From Laguncularia racemosa (Eukaryota > Streptophyta > Magnoliopsida > Myrtales > Combretaceae), in assembly GCA_037954665.1 (NCBI GenBank), contig JBBMOL010000008.1, positions 9,021,559 to 9,085,558 on the forward strand: a stretch of DNA of 64,000 bases, read 5' to 3'. A program made the position numbers and the translations under genes. Below are positions 21,820-32,484 of this stretch, in pieces. Position 1 is the first letter of the stretch. The number at the start of each line of letters is the position of its first letter. The notes under the pieces are model-generated. The model was not told where the DNA came from and did no database searches. It saw nothing but the letters and a program-made list of their open reading frames with translations.

Positions 21820-23520
21820 ATGGCTAATTATGTCAAATTGGTGATCTATGCATTTGGAAATATTGTGGCTAGTAACTAGGAGCTAGAATATGATAGGGAT
21901 TCGGTGAAGAGGATGAAAATGAAGAAAAATGTGAACTATAATGAATTCTTATATAGAATATGCTAGAGCATCGGAGTCGATCCAACTAAAGTAAGGGTTG
22001 AGATAATTCTCAAGCATCCTATGTTCCATGTGGGTAGTACATATTATGTGTTGTTGGCAATTAGAAATGATGAAGACATTGAAAATTTCATTGAAATAGG
22101 TGAATCATATGGAGATCGTGACATACAACAATTGTACATAAGAATTTCTAACAAGTTAGGGAGCCCCTCCATAAGGTAGACATTCAATACAACCAATCAC
22201 CCACATTTGTCACATGACATTATAGAAATGAAGCATGAGCCATCGACATTTAAACCCTTAATTCCAACCTCGATGGAAAGTAATGATGAAGATGAAATAG
22301 ATAAAGTAGTTACTTTAGTATTATAATGACCAAACACAAGTGATCTATTCACAGTTCGTTTGGGAGTAGAGATTGCAAATGACATCAAGGTAGGAATAGG
22401 TGTTGAGGAGGAGAGTACCGATAACGAAGAGAGTTCCGATAAAGAAAATGGGGAAAGTGAAAGCGATGGAGATGAAGAACTTGAAGAAGACTCCAACTAT
22501 ACCTATATACTCAAGATAAGAAATATATCAATTAGAGCAAGCTGAACCATCAAGCATGGCAGTTAGAGATCTTGTTCCGTACTACAATGTTAGTAATGTT
22601 GATGATTACATTTATTTTGAGTAGGAGAAAACTAATATTTATAGTGGTTCAAGTAGTAGCGACAATTTCTATAGGGGCATGAGATTCAGGATGAAAGTGG
22701 ATGTGATTCGAGCAATGAAGGCTTACCATGTAAAGAACCATTGCAACTTCACTATTGTAAAATCTAGTCCATTGCTATGAATTGTTTGTTGTTTAAGAAA
22801 AGATAACGGTTGTAAATGGAGGATTCGACTCGAAAGAAGAAGTTAGAGGGCATGTTCGTAATGACGAGATTTGAAGGTCCACTCACATGTAATAACTTGC
22901 TAATTAGTCAACATCACCGATAGCTAGATTACAATCTTTTTACTAGCTGATTTTGTAAATCTTGTTAGAGACAATCTTAATAAGAAGGTAGTAGAGCTGG
23001 CTTCTATCATCAAACAAGAATTTAGCTACATAATTAGTAGGAAATGGGTTTAGGAGGGGAGGAAATAGGCCATAGAGCATGTGATTGGGAATTAGGAGAA
23101 GTCTTACAATAAACTTCCCTAAACTTCTAAATGTGATCGAAAATACAAATCCTAGAAAACAAATTGATTAAGCGTGGAGCAGATCAACTACCCCTAAGGT
23201 GTCTACTCTGAAGTGGGTATTCTAGGCATTTAGGTTGTACATTGCAGCGTGGAGATTCCTTAGACCAATTGTTACCATTGACACAACCTTTTTATATGGG
23301 AAGTATACTCACAAGTTGTTAATTACTTATGGCATTGATGCTAACAACCAAATACTTCTGTTGGCATTCACTCTGGTGGATTAGGAAATAGTTAATACAT
23401 AGGGTTAGTTTTTGAGGAAATTGAAGGAATTTGTTGTCAGTGACCATGTAGATTGTGAAACCATTTACCTCTTATTGGATAGATACACTAGCATCAATTG
23501 CAGTGTTACTTTGTAATAAA
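21820..23520 (+). pseudogene. MuDR-type transposase, copy 1 (broken, C-terminus missing)
   Basis: The transposase would cut and paste the MULE. The likely start is the ATG at 21820. An N-terminal region with HPMFHVG near 22015 is followed by an acidic linker (ESTDNEESSDKENGESESDGDEE, 22409-22480). The MuDR DNA-binding module begins near 22665 (FYRGMRFRMKVDVIRAMKAY, KNHCNFTIVKS, then CCLRKDNGCKWRIRL). The catalytic domain begins near 23225, with IDTTFLYGKYTHKLL at about 23276-23320, then YGIDANNQILLLAFTLVD, and LLLDRYTSI near 23470. The frame ends soon after, so the last part of the DDE domain and any SWIM zinc finger are absent. Many TAG/TGA stops sit where Trp, Gln or Arg are expected. Family length is about 700-800 residues. 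Confidence 0.85.
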
Positions 23521-24090
23521 TTTTATAGGTTTGTAGTATAGGTTTGCAGGATTCCATTACGATAAAATGAAATATTCCTTAGCACAACATCACTAAAGGT
23601 GTAGACCTCATTCACACTTTTAAGCAAAATGCTTGAAGGCATGAACATGGTCCACACCTTCCGTTTTGCAAATTTTCGTAAAACTACAATCACAAACCGT
23701 GTCCACGCCTTTGAAACCTATTTTTGGAATAATTATTTCGGGTACAATATTTGCAAAATTTTTTAAAAGAATAAAATATTTTAGTGTTGCCCAAAATGAT
23801 TTAGTGTAAAACCCACAAAATTCATAAAATATAAAACTAGAAAAATACTATGAAAATTAATTATAAATAATGAGAATTTAAAATAAAGAATATATATTCC
23901 TCGAAATCTAAATTATGAACTATATTAGGTTAAATAAGAGAAATTTATAGGAAATTACAAATTTGAATAGTCAAATTCCTAAATGTAAAATTTCATAAAG
24001 AAAAACTTAAATTTTAAGATTTTAATTGATAATTTATTTATATTTAAAGACAAAATAAATAAGTTTTTTTTAAAAAAAAAATGCACAATG

Positions 24091-24100
24091 AATATATAAA
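24091..24100 (+). promoter_or_regulatory. TATA box of LTR Y1 (also in units 2 and 3)
   Basis: AATATATAAA about 290 bases into the LTR, followed by a purine-rich leader with a (GAA)n run near 24185. It recurs in unit 2 near 26835 and unit 3 near 29577, so the amplification tripled a potential promoter. LTR Y2 has a TATA box (CTATAAAAAG) in the comparable place near 41572. Confidence 0.5.
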
Positions 24101-24526
24101 GTACACCATGCATCAAGAAGAGGAGAACATGCTAGAAGTCCACGAAAAATTCTAGAGAAAAGAGAGAACGTGAGAAAAAGGGGAAGAAGAAGAAGAAGAA
24201 GAAAATCTTTGAAAAAAAATTTTAATTTTCACATACGACTTCCAAAACACGAACCGAGACTATCAACGCGATCCTAGTGGTAAGAGCGACTCAACAAACC
24301 AACTTTGCATGAAATGGGATTATTTTTTGAAGTTTAGATGTTAAGGCTTTTTATGTAGAAATCTTTACATTTAGCCTAGAACTAATAGTATCAATTAGAA
24401 ATACAGTAGATATGAAATTCTTGAGCTTAAATAGTATTTGATGATATATTTTTCCTTACGTTTTAGGTAAGGAAAAAGCATTTGACGGGATACTTGAGGA
24501 TTATTTTGAGTAGAAGCGTGAAACAA

Positions 24527-24546
24527 TGAGACCTAGGTGAGTAGGA
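24527..24546 (+). promoter_or_regulatory. Conserved splice-donor-like site in LTR Y1
   Basis: GAGACCTAGGTGAGTAGG, kept in all three units (near 27271 and 30014) and in LTR Y2 at about 42010-42027. AG/GTGAGT fits a strong plant 5' splice site. Whether the LTR transcript is spliced is unknown. Confidence 0.35.
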
Positions 24547-24840
24547 CTCTATGACGTGTTGTATTGCGTGATTATTTGTTGAGTATGTGTTATATCAAGT
24601 TGTGTTGCTTTGTGATCACGTACGTGTACATTATATTCACGTGAAGGATGTGTATATATTCGTATTACATAGGAGTAAATATGAAAAAGGGGATATACAT
24701 ATATGTGCGTGAGTATACACACTTTTTGGGTTTAAAAGTAGGAGTTATATATGTGTATGTATTAATACAAGTGTGTATATGTATGTACACTTATGAAGTA
24801 CAATTATAAAAAGTACATGGGAGTAAGCATCCATTCATAG

Positions 24841-26263
24841 GTGAATCACATGGAGATCGTGACATACAACAATTGTACATCAGAATTTCTAACAAGTTAG
24901 GGAGCCCCTCCATAAGGTAGACATTCAATACAACCAATCACCCACATTTGTCACATGACATTATAGAAATGAAGCATGAGCCATCGACATTTAAACCCTT
25001 AATTCCAACCTCGATGGAAAGTAATGATGAAGATGAAATAGATAAAGTAGTTACTTTAGTATTATAATGACCAAACACAAGTGATCTATTCACAGTTCGT
25101 TTGGGAGTAGAGATTGCAAATGACATCAAGGTAGGAATAGGTGTTGAGGAGGAGAGTACCGATAACGAAGAGAGTTCCGATAAAGAAAATGGGGAAAGTG
25201 AAAGCGATGGAGATGAAGTACTTGAAGAAGACTCCAACTATACCTATATACTCAAGATAAGCAATATATCAATTAGAGCAAGCTGAACCATCAAGCATGG
25301 CAGTTAAAGATCTTGTTCCGTACTACAATGTTAGTAATGTTGATGATTACATTTATTTTGAGTAGGAGAAAACTAATATTTGTGGTGGTTCAAGTAGTAG
25401 TGACAATTTCTATAGGGGCATGAGATTCAGGATGAAAGTAGATGTGATTCGAGCAATGAAGGCTTACCATGTAAAGAACCATTGCAACTTCACTATTGTA
25501 AAATCTAGTCCATTGCTATGAATTGTTTGTTGTTTAAGAAAAGATAACGGTTGTAAATGGAGGATTCGACTCGAAAGAAGAAGTTAGAGGGCATGTTCGT
25601 AATAACGAGATTTGAAGGTCCACTCACATGTAATAACTTGCTAATTAGTCAACATCACCCATAGCTAGATTACAATCTTTTTACTAGCTGATTTTGTAAA
25701 TCTTGTTAGAGACAATCTTAATAAGAAGGTAGTAGAGCTGGCTTCTATCATCAAACAAGAATTTAGCTACATAATTAGTAGGAAATGGGTTTAGGAGGGG
25801 AGGAAATAGGCCATAGAGCATGTGATTGGGAATTAGGAGAAGTCTTACAATAAACTTCCCTAAACTTCTAAATGTGATCGAAAATACAAATCCTAGAATA
25901 CAAATTGATTAAGCGTGGAGCAGATCAACTACCCCTAAGGTGTCTACTCTGAAGTGGGTATTCTAGGCATTTAGGTCGTACATTGCAGCGTGGAGATTCC
26001 TTAGACCAATTGTTACCATTGACACAACCTTTTTATATGGGAAGTATACTCACAAGTTGTTAACTTACTTATGGCATTGATGCTAACAACCAAATACTTC
26101 TGTTGGCATTCACTCTGGTGGATTAGGAAACAGTTAATACATAGGGTTAGTTTTTGAGGAAATTGAAGGAATTTGTTGTCAGTGACCATGTAGATTGTGA
26201 AACCATTTACCTCTTATTGGATAGATACACTAGCATCAATTGCAGTGTTACTTTGTAATAAAT
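24841..26263 (+). pseudogene. MuDR-type transposase, copy 2 (5'-truncated)
   Basis: Same frame damage as copy 1, so the stops predate the amplification. The N-terminal 90 or so residues are missing because the unit starts inside the gene. The acidic linker reads DGDEVLEED here (DGDEELEED in copy 1). Non-functional. Confidence 0.85.
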
Positions 26264-27583
26264 TTTATAGGTTTGTAGTATAGGTTTGCAGGATTCCATT
26301 ACGATAAAAAGAAATATTCCTTAGCACAACATCACTAAAGGTGTAGACCTCATTCACACTTTTAAGCAAAATGCTTGAAGGCATGAACATGGTCCGCACC
26401 TTCCGTTTTGCAAATTTTCGTAAAACTACAATCACAAACCGTGTCCACGCCTTTGAAACCTATTTTTGGAATAATTATTTCGGGTACAATATTTGCAAAA
26501 TTTTTTAAAAGAAAAAAATATTTTAGTGTTGCCCAAAATGATTTAGTGTAAAACCCACAAAATTCATAAAATATAACACTAGAAAAATACTACGAAAATT
26601 AATTATAAATCATGAGAATTTAAAATAAAGAATATATATTCCTCGAAATCTAAATTATGAACTATATTAGGTTAAATAAGAGAAATTTATAGGAAATTAC
26701 AAATTTGAATAGTCAAATTCCTAAATGTAAAATTTCATAAAGAAAAACTTAAATTTTACGATTTTAATTGATAATTTATTTATATTTAAAGACAAAATAA
26801 ATAAGTTTTTTTTTTTTAAAAAAATGCACAATGAATATATAAAGTACACCATGCATCAGGAAGAGGAGAACACGCTAGAAGTCCACGAAAAATTCTAGAG
26901 AAAAGAGAGAACGTGAGAAAAAGGGGAAGAAGAAGAAGAAGAAGAAAATCTTTGAAAAAAATTTTTAATTTTCACATACGACTTCCAAAACACGAACCGA
27001 GACTATCAACGCGATCCTAGAGGTAAGAGCAACTCAACAAACCAACTTTGCATGAAATGGGATTATTTTTTGAAGTTTAGATGTTAAGGCTTTTTATGTA
27101 GTAATCTTTACATTTAGCCTAGAACTAATAGTATCAATTAGAAATACGGTAGATATGAAATTCTTGAGCTTAAATAGTATTTGATGATATATTTTTCCTT
27201 ACGTTTTAGGTAAGGAAAAAGCATTTGACGGGATACTTGAGGATTATTTTGAGTAGAAGCGTGAAACAATGAGACCTAGGTGAGTAGGACTCTATGACGT
27301 GTTGTATTGCGTGATTATTTGTTGAGTATGTGTTATATCAAGTTGTGTTGCTTTGTGATCACGTACGTGTACATTATATTCACGTGAAGGATGTGTTTAT
27401 ATTCGTATTACATAGGAGTAAATATGAAAAAGGGGATATACATATATGTGCGTGAGTATACACACTTTTTGGGTTTAAGAGTAGGAGTTATATATGTGTA
27501 TGTATTAATACAAGTGTGTATATGTATGTACACTTATGAAGTACAATTATAAAAAGTACATGGGAGTAAGCATCCATTCATAG
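24841..27583 (+). repeat. Tandem unit 2 (2743 bp)
   Basis: Second unit. The MULE part ends at 26546 and the LTR part starts at 26547 with TGTAAAACCC, preceded by the same TTTAG. The junction with unit 1 falls in the 4-bp microhomology ATAG. Confidence 0.95.
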
Positions 27584-29006
27584 GTAAATCATATGGAGAT
27601 CGTGACATACAACAATTATACATCAGAATTTCTAACAAGTTAGGGAGCCCCTCCATAAGGTAGACATTCAATACAACCAATCACCCACATTTGTCACATG
27701 ACATTATAGAAATGAAGCATGAGCTATCGACATTTAAACCCTTAATTCCAACCTCGATGGAAAGTAATGATGAAGATGAAATAGATAAAGTAGTTACTTT
27801 AGTATTATAATGACCAAACACAAGTGATCTATTCACAGTTCGTTTGGGAGTAGAGATTGCAAATGACATCAAGGTAGGAATAGGTGTTGAGGAGGAGAGT
27901 ACCGATAACGAAGAGAGTTCCGATAAAGAAAATGGGGAAAGTGAAAGCGATGGAGATGAACAACTTGAAGAAGACTCCAACTATACCTATATACTCAAGA
28001 TAAGAAATATATCAATTAGAGCAAGCTGAACCATCAAGCATGGCAGTTAGAGATCTTGTTCCGTACTACAATGTTAGTAATGTTGATGATTACATTTATT
28101 TTGAGTAGGAGAAAACTAATATTTATAGTGGTTCAAGTAGTAGCGACAATTTCTATAGGGGCATGAGATTCAGGATGAAAGTGGATGTGATTCGAGCAAT
28201 GAAGGCTTACCATGTAAAGAACCATTGCAACTTCACTATTGTAAAATCTAGTCCATTGCTATGAATTGTCTGTTGTTTAAGAAAAGATAATGGTTGTAAA
28301 TGGAGGATTCGACTCGAAAGAAGAAGTTAGAGGGCATGTTCGTAATGACGAGATTTGAAGGTCCACTCACATGTAATAACTTGCTAATTAGTCAACATCA
28401 CCCATAGCTAGATTACAATCTTTTTACTAGCTGATTTTGTAAATCTTGTTAGAGACAATCTTAATAAGAAGGTAGTAGAGCTAGCTTCTATCATCAAACA
28501 AGAATTTAGCTACATAATTAGTAGGAAATGGGTTTAGGAGGGGAGGAAATAGGCCATAGAGCATCTGATTGGGAATTAGGAGAAGTCTTACAATAAACTT
28601 CCCTAAACTTCTAAATGTGATCGAAAATACAAATCCTAGAAAACAAATTGATTAAGCGTGGAGCAGATCAACTACCCCTAAGGTGTCTACTCTGAAGTGG
28701 GTATTCTAGGCATTTAGGTCGTACATTGCAGCGTGGAGATTCCTTAGACCAATTGTTACCATTGACACAACCTTTTTATATGGGAAGTATACTCACAAGT
28801 TGTTAATTACTTATGGCATTGATGCTAACAACCAAATACTTCTGTTGGCATTCACTCTGGTGGATTAGGAAAGAGTTAATACATAGGGTTAGTTTTTGAG
28901 GAAATTGAAGGAATTTGTTGTCAGTGACCATGTAGATTGTGAAACCATTTACCTCTTATTGGATAGATACACTAGCATCAATTGCAGTGTTACTTTGTAA
29001 TAAATT
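27584..29006 (+). pseudogene. MuDR-type transposase, copy 3 (5'-truncated)
   Basis: As copy 2, with the acidic linker reading DGDEQLEED. It shares the stops of the other copies, including those in the catalytic domain after TLVD. Non-functional. Confidence 0.85.
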
Positions 29007-30326
29007 TTATAGGTTTGTAGTATAGGTTTGCAGGATTCCATTACGATAAAATGAAATATTCCTTAGCACAACATCACTAAAGGTGTAGACCTCATTCACA
29101 CTTTTAAGCAAAATGCTTGAAGGCATGAACATGGTCCGCACCTTCCGTTTTGCAAATTTTCGTAAAACTACAATCACAAACCGTGTCCACGCCTTTGAAA
29201 CCTATTTTTGGAATAATTATTTCGGGTACAATATTTGCAAAATTTTTTAAAAGAATAAAATATTTTAGTGTAGCCCAAAATGATTTAGTGTAAAACCCAC
29301 AAAATTCATAAAATATAACACTAGAAAAATACTACGAAAATTAATTATAAATCATGAGAATTTAAGATAAAGAATATATATTCCTCGAAATCTAAATTAT
29401 GAACTATATTAGGTTAAATAAGAGAAATTTATAGGAAATTACAAATTTGAATAGTCAAATTCCTAAATGTAAAATTTCATAAAGAAAAACTTAAATTTTA
29501 CGATTTTAATTGATAATTTATTTATATTTAAAGACAAAATAAATAAGTTTTTTTTTTAAAAAAAAAATGCACAATGAATATATAAAGTACACCATGCATC
29601 AAGAAGAGGAGAACACGCTAGAAGTCCACGAAAAATTCTAGAGAAAAGAGAGAACGTGAGAAAAAGGGGAAGAAGAAGAAGAAGAAGAAAATCTTTGAAA
29701 AAAATTTTTAATTTTCACATACGACTTCCAAAACACGAACCGAGACTATCAACGCGATCCTAGAGGTAAGAGCAACTCAACAAACCAACTTTGCATGAAA
29801 TGGGATTATTTTTTGAAGTTTAGATGTTAAGGCTTTTTATGTAGTAATCTTTACATTTAGCCTAGAACTAATAGTATCAATTAGAAATACGGTAGATATG
29901 AAATTCTTGAGCTTAAATAGTATTTGATGATATATTTTTCCTTACGTTTTAGGTAAGGAAAAAGCATTTGACGGGATACTTGAGGATTATTTTGAGTAGA
30001 AGCGTGAAACAATGAGACCTAGGTGAGTAGGACTCTATGACGTGTTGTATTGCGTGATTATTTGTTGAGTATGTGTTATATCAAGTTGTGTTGCTTTGTG
30101 ATCACGTACGTGTACATTATATTCACGTGAAGGATGTGTATATATTCGTATTACATAGGAGTAAATATGAAAAAGGGGATATACATATATGTGCGTGAGT
30201 ATACACACTTTTTGGGTTTAAAAGTAGGAGTTATATATGTGTATGTATTAATAAAAGTGTGTATATGTATGTACACTTATGAAGTACAATTATAAAAAGT
30301 ACATGGGAGTAAGCATCCATTCATAG
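27584..30326 (+). repeat. Tandem unit 3 (2743 bp)
   Basis: Third unit. It starts GTAAATCATATGGAG and its LTR part begins at 29289. After 30326 the LTR continues without a break (TTTTTCGTAAACAG), matching the uninterrupted sequence of LTR Y2 at about 42249, so the right edge of the array is the original LTR. Confidence 0.95.
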
Positions 30327-30339
30327 TTTTTCGTAAACA

Positions 30340-30560
30340 GGGTCAACTTGGGTGTTAGCATGGCTATGCTCAAGGCCGTACTGACTTCGAAACGCGTTAT
30401 CTTTAGTGCTAGGTTCAGCACGGGCTCCAGCACGGCCGTGCTCGAGGTAGGGCTGAAATATTTCTTGCTTTTGACCTTTTTTCTAACTCAACATTAGCTT
30501 CAGCATAAGCTGTGCTAAAGGTTATGCTGAACTGAAATTTCAATTTCCTTCATTCTTCAC
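30340..30560 (+). repeat. GCACGGCCGTGC palindrome cluster in LTR Y1
   Basis: A perfect 12-bp palindrome GCACGGCCGTGC near 30431 lies among degenerate copies (GCATGGCTATGCTC, CAAGGCCGTACTGAC, CATAAGCTGTGCT). LTR Y2 has the same cluster at 42262-42440. Confidence 0.7.
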
Positions 30561-31827
30561 CAAAAATTCATTTCACCTTTTTCTCATACCATCCTTAGCC
30601 CTTTCTTGTCTCCATAAAAAAAAAAAAAAAATTTAATTTTACAATGGATGCAAAATCGCACAATTGAAGAAGGGTTCAAGAGTGCGAGATGTGATGGGTC
30701 AACTTTGAAATTTGAAATGATAGTTTGATGCTTGTTTGTGGAATGGTCAATAAAATTGTGTTACTTCCCTTATGTAGATTGGTTGTTATCATATATTGAT
30801 TGATCACTTTAAGTCGATTAATCAACAAGTTGAGATTTAACTAAAATGAGACATGCATTGCATAAGACATTGCATGAGTTTGAAGGCCATCACTATCACA
30901 GGTCATCCAGAAGTAATTGTGATATTACTAAGCCATCCTGAGTAAACTACTGGACTAAGGGATTGCCTGCGCCTTACCGGTTCCTTGTCCAGATTGTCTT
31001 TGAGGGTGTTGCACCGACTGTTGTAGAGATACGAGAGTGTCCGGTATTAAAATGAATATATGATCATTATTAAATTAATGAGAAATTAAACTAGGTTGTG
31101 AGACCTGGGCATTGATGGTAGCTTCAGAATCCCTAACCCAAAGTCAAAGGAGGAGTAAACCCTAGACTTCACATTGATTATCGGAAGACCACGTGAATTG
31201 ATGCATTCATGTGGTTGCTCATGCATAGCATATGGTTGATAACTTGTTTAAAATTGCCTGTGTGATAACAACACTAAGAGATTACACTCCTATCTCACTA
31301 AGCTCATAGCTTACCCTCCCGTAGATTTTGTCTTGCAGGTTGTGACTACCTAAACTTTCTTATGAGTCATCAGACTAAGGTAAGCCTCTGTTATAAAGCT
31401 AGAAGATCTTAGATATTGTAGGTGAAAGTGAGGATTAGTACATGAGTTAGTTTGATAGATTTGAATTACAGAAATGTAGGAGTCACGGTAGGCTTAATGG
31501 AACTTTTGTATATGTACATGAAATGGGACCCATTGACAATTATGTAAATAGATACTCATATAATATTTCTATTGAATATGTATATGTTACGAGTATTAGA
31601 GTAAATGAATGTCAAAGGCATCGAATGTTATAATGTGATTAAACAGGTATAGTACTTGGATAGAGATGCTTCGCGGTCGCCTAACTAGGGTTGGGCAATC
31701 ATGGCGGGTTGTCACGTGGAGTACCTAGGGAGGGGCATGACATTTAGAGGGATAAATGCATAATTTCAAAGAAAAATACTTATGTACACATGAAGCAAAT
31801 ATGATAAGGTGTACTTGCAATTTACCC

Positions 31828-32479
31828 TATTATTCATATATCTTTTGTACAATCAATGATTATATTTTGTATTAAGCATTTTAATTATATCTACTTTTAG
31901 AAATCTTATGCAAATATGTGTGTGTGTGTTTAGAGACTTATATAATGAATATGCTATATATATATATAGACCCTAGTTTTCAAGCTACTTGTTAGGACTA
32001 GGAGCAACATTTTAGCTCTCATTCAATCTTAAAAGGTTAAAGCTAGAAAGTAGAAGATTAAGCTTGTGTAGTAGTTATTTCCATTAAAACTTTACAACAA
32101 TGCCATAAAAGTTGGTAGAAGTGCCATTTTTCAAAATATAGAGCATAGACATTTTAATTAAGTTAAAGACATAGTTTAATTGTTATAATTCATTATTTAA
32201 TGGAAACTCGAAAGGTTGGTTTTATAATACCACAAGATTCTAAAATGGACTAATTAACTTATAAAATCAACAATTATAAACATCATATGATCATGGAAGA
32301 GTTTTTGGTCACAAGTGTATATAATGGATAACAAATGCAAGTACATAGTTATTTGGAAATAGGTAATTCTAACCATTAATGTAAAAAAAGAGAGTGAATT
32401 AATTAAATAAAACTTTATGTCCTACATGAAAATTGAAGTGGCCACCACATCTAATTATGACCAAGATATAGGACAATTA
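31828..32479. other. No gene recognised
   Basis: AT-rich sequence between the MULE and solo LTR Y3, with a short (GT)n run near 31918 and (TA)n near 31955. No match elsewhere in the window was seen. Confidence 0.45.
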
Positions 32480-32484
32480 GTGGT

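Larger units (their letters stand above)
22100..24840 (+). repeat. Tandem unit 1 (2741 bp)
   Basis: First of three head-to-tail units. It starts GTGAATCATATGGAG, inside the transposase pseudogene, and ends CATCCATTCATAG, inside solo LTR Y1. It contains the 3' part of the MULE (to 23804) and the first 1036 bp of Y1. Units differ by only scattered substitutions and one- or few-base indels. Confidence 0.95.
23805..31742 (+). repeat. Solo LTR Y1, expanded by the tandem array
   Basis: Starts TGTAAAACCC and ends GGGGCATGACA. It is flanked by a perfect 5-bp direct repeat TTTAG (23800-23804 and 31743-31747), the mark of an LTR-element insertion. Removing the two extra tandem units leaves about 2.45 kb. 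There is no internal region, primer-binding site or coding sequence, so this is a solo LTR left by LTR-LTR recombination. It inserted in the right TIR of the MULE. Long LTRs of this build are known in Tekay/Del-type chromoviruses, but the lineage is not proven here. Confidence 0.88.
20781..31827 (+). mobile_element. Mutator-like element (MULE) interrupted by solo LTR Y1 and a tandem triplication
   Basis: The left TIR (20781-about 21130) matches, in inverted orientation, a right TIR that is split in two: 23585-23804 and 31743-31827. The gap between them is solo LTR Y1 plus two extra tandem units. Joining across Y1 restores one continuous TIR of about 300 bp. Between the TIRs lies a decayed MuDR-type transposase. 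Without the later events the element was about 3.1 kb, short because the C-terminal third of the transposase is missing. No clear 9-bp target duplication was found; the left flank is a poly-A run. Confidence 0.78.

Noticed and set aside
22197..22496. Ser-rich 99-residue minus-strand frame repeated three times (also 24938-25237 and 27681-27980)
   Set aside because: It is antisense to the acidic linker of the MuDR transposase: GAA/GAT-rich codons read as Ser/Leu on the other strand. Its repetition follows from the tandem array.
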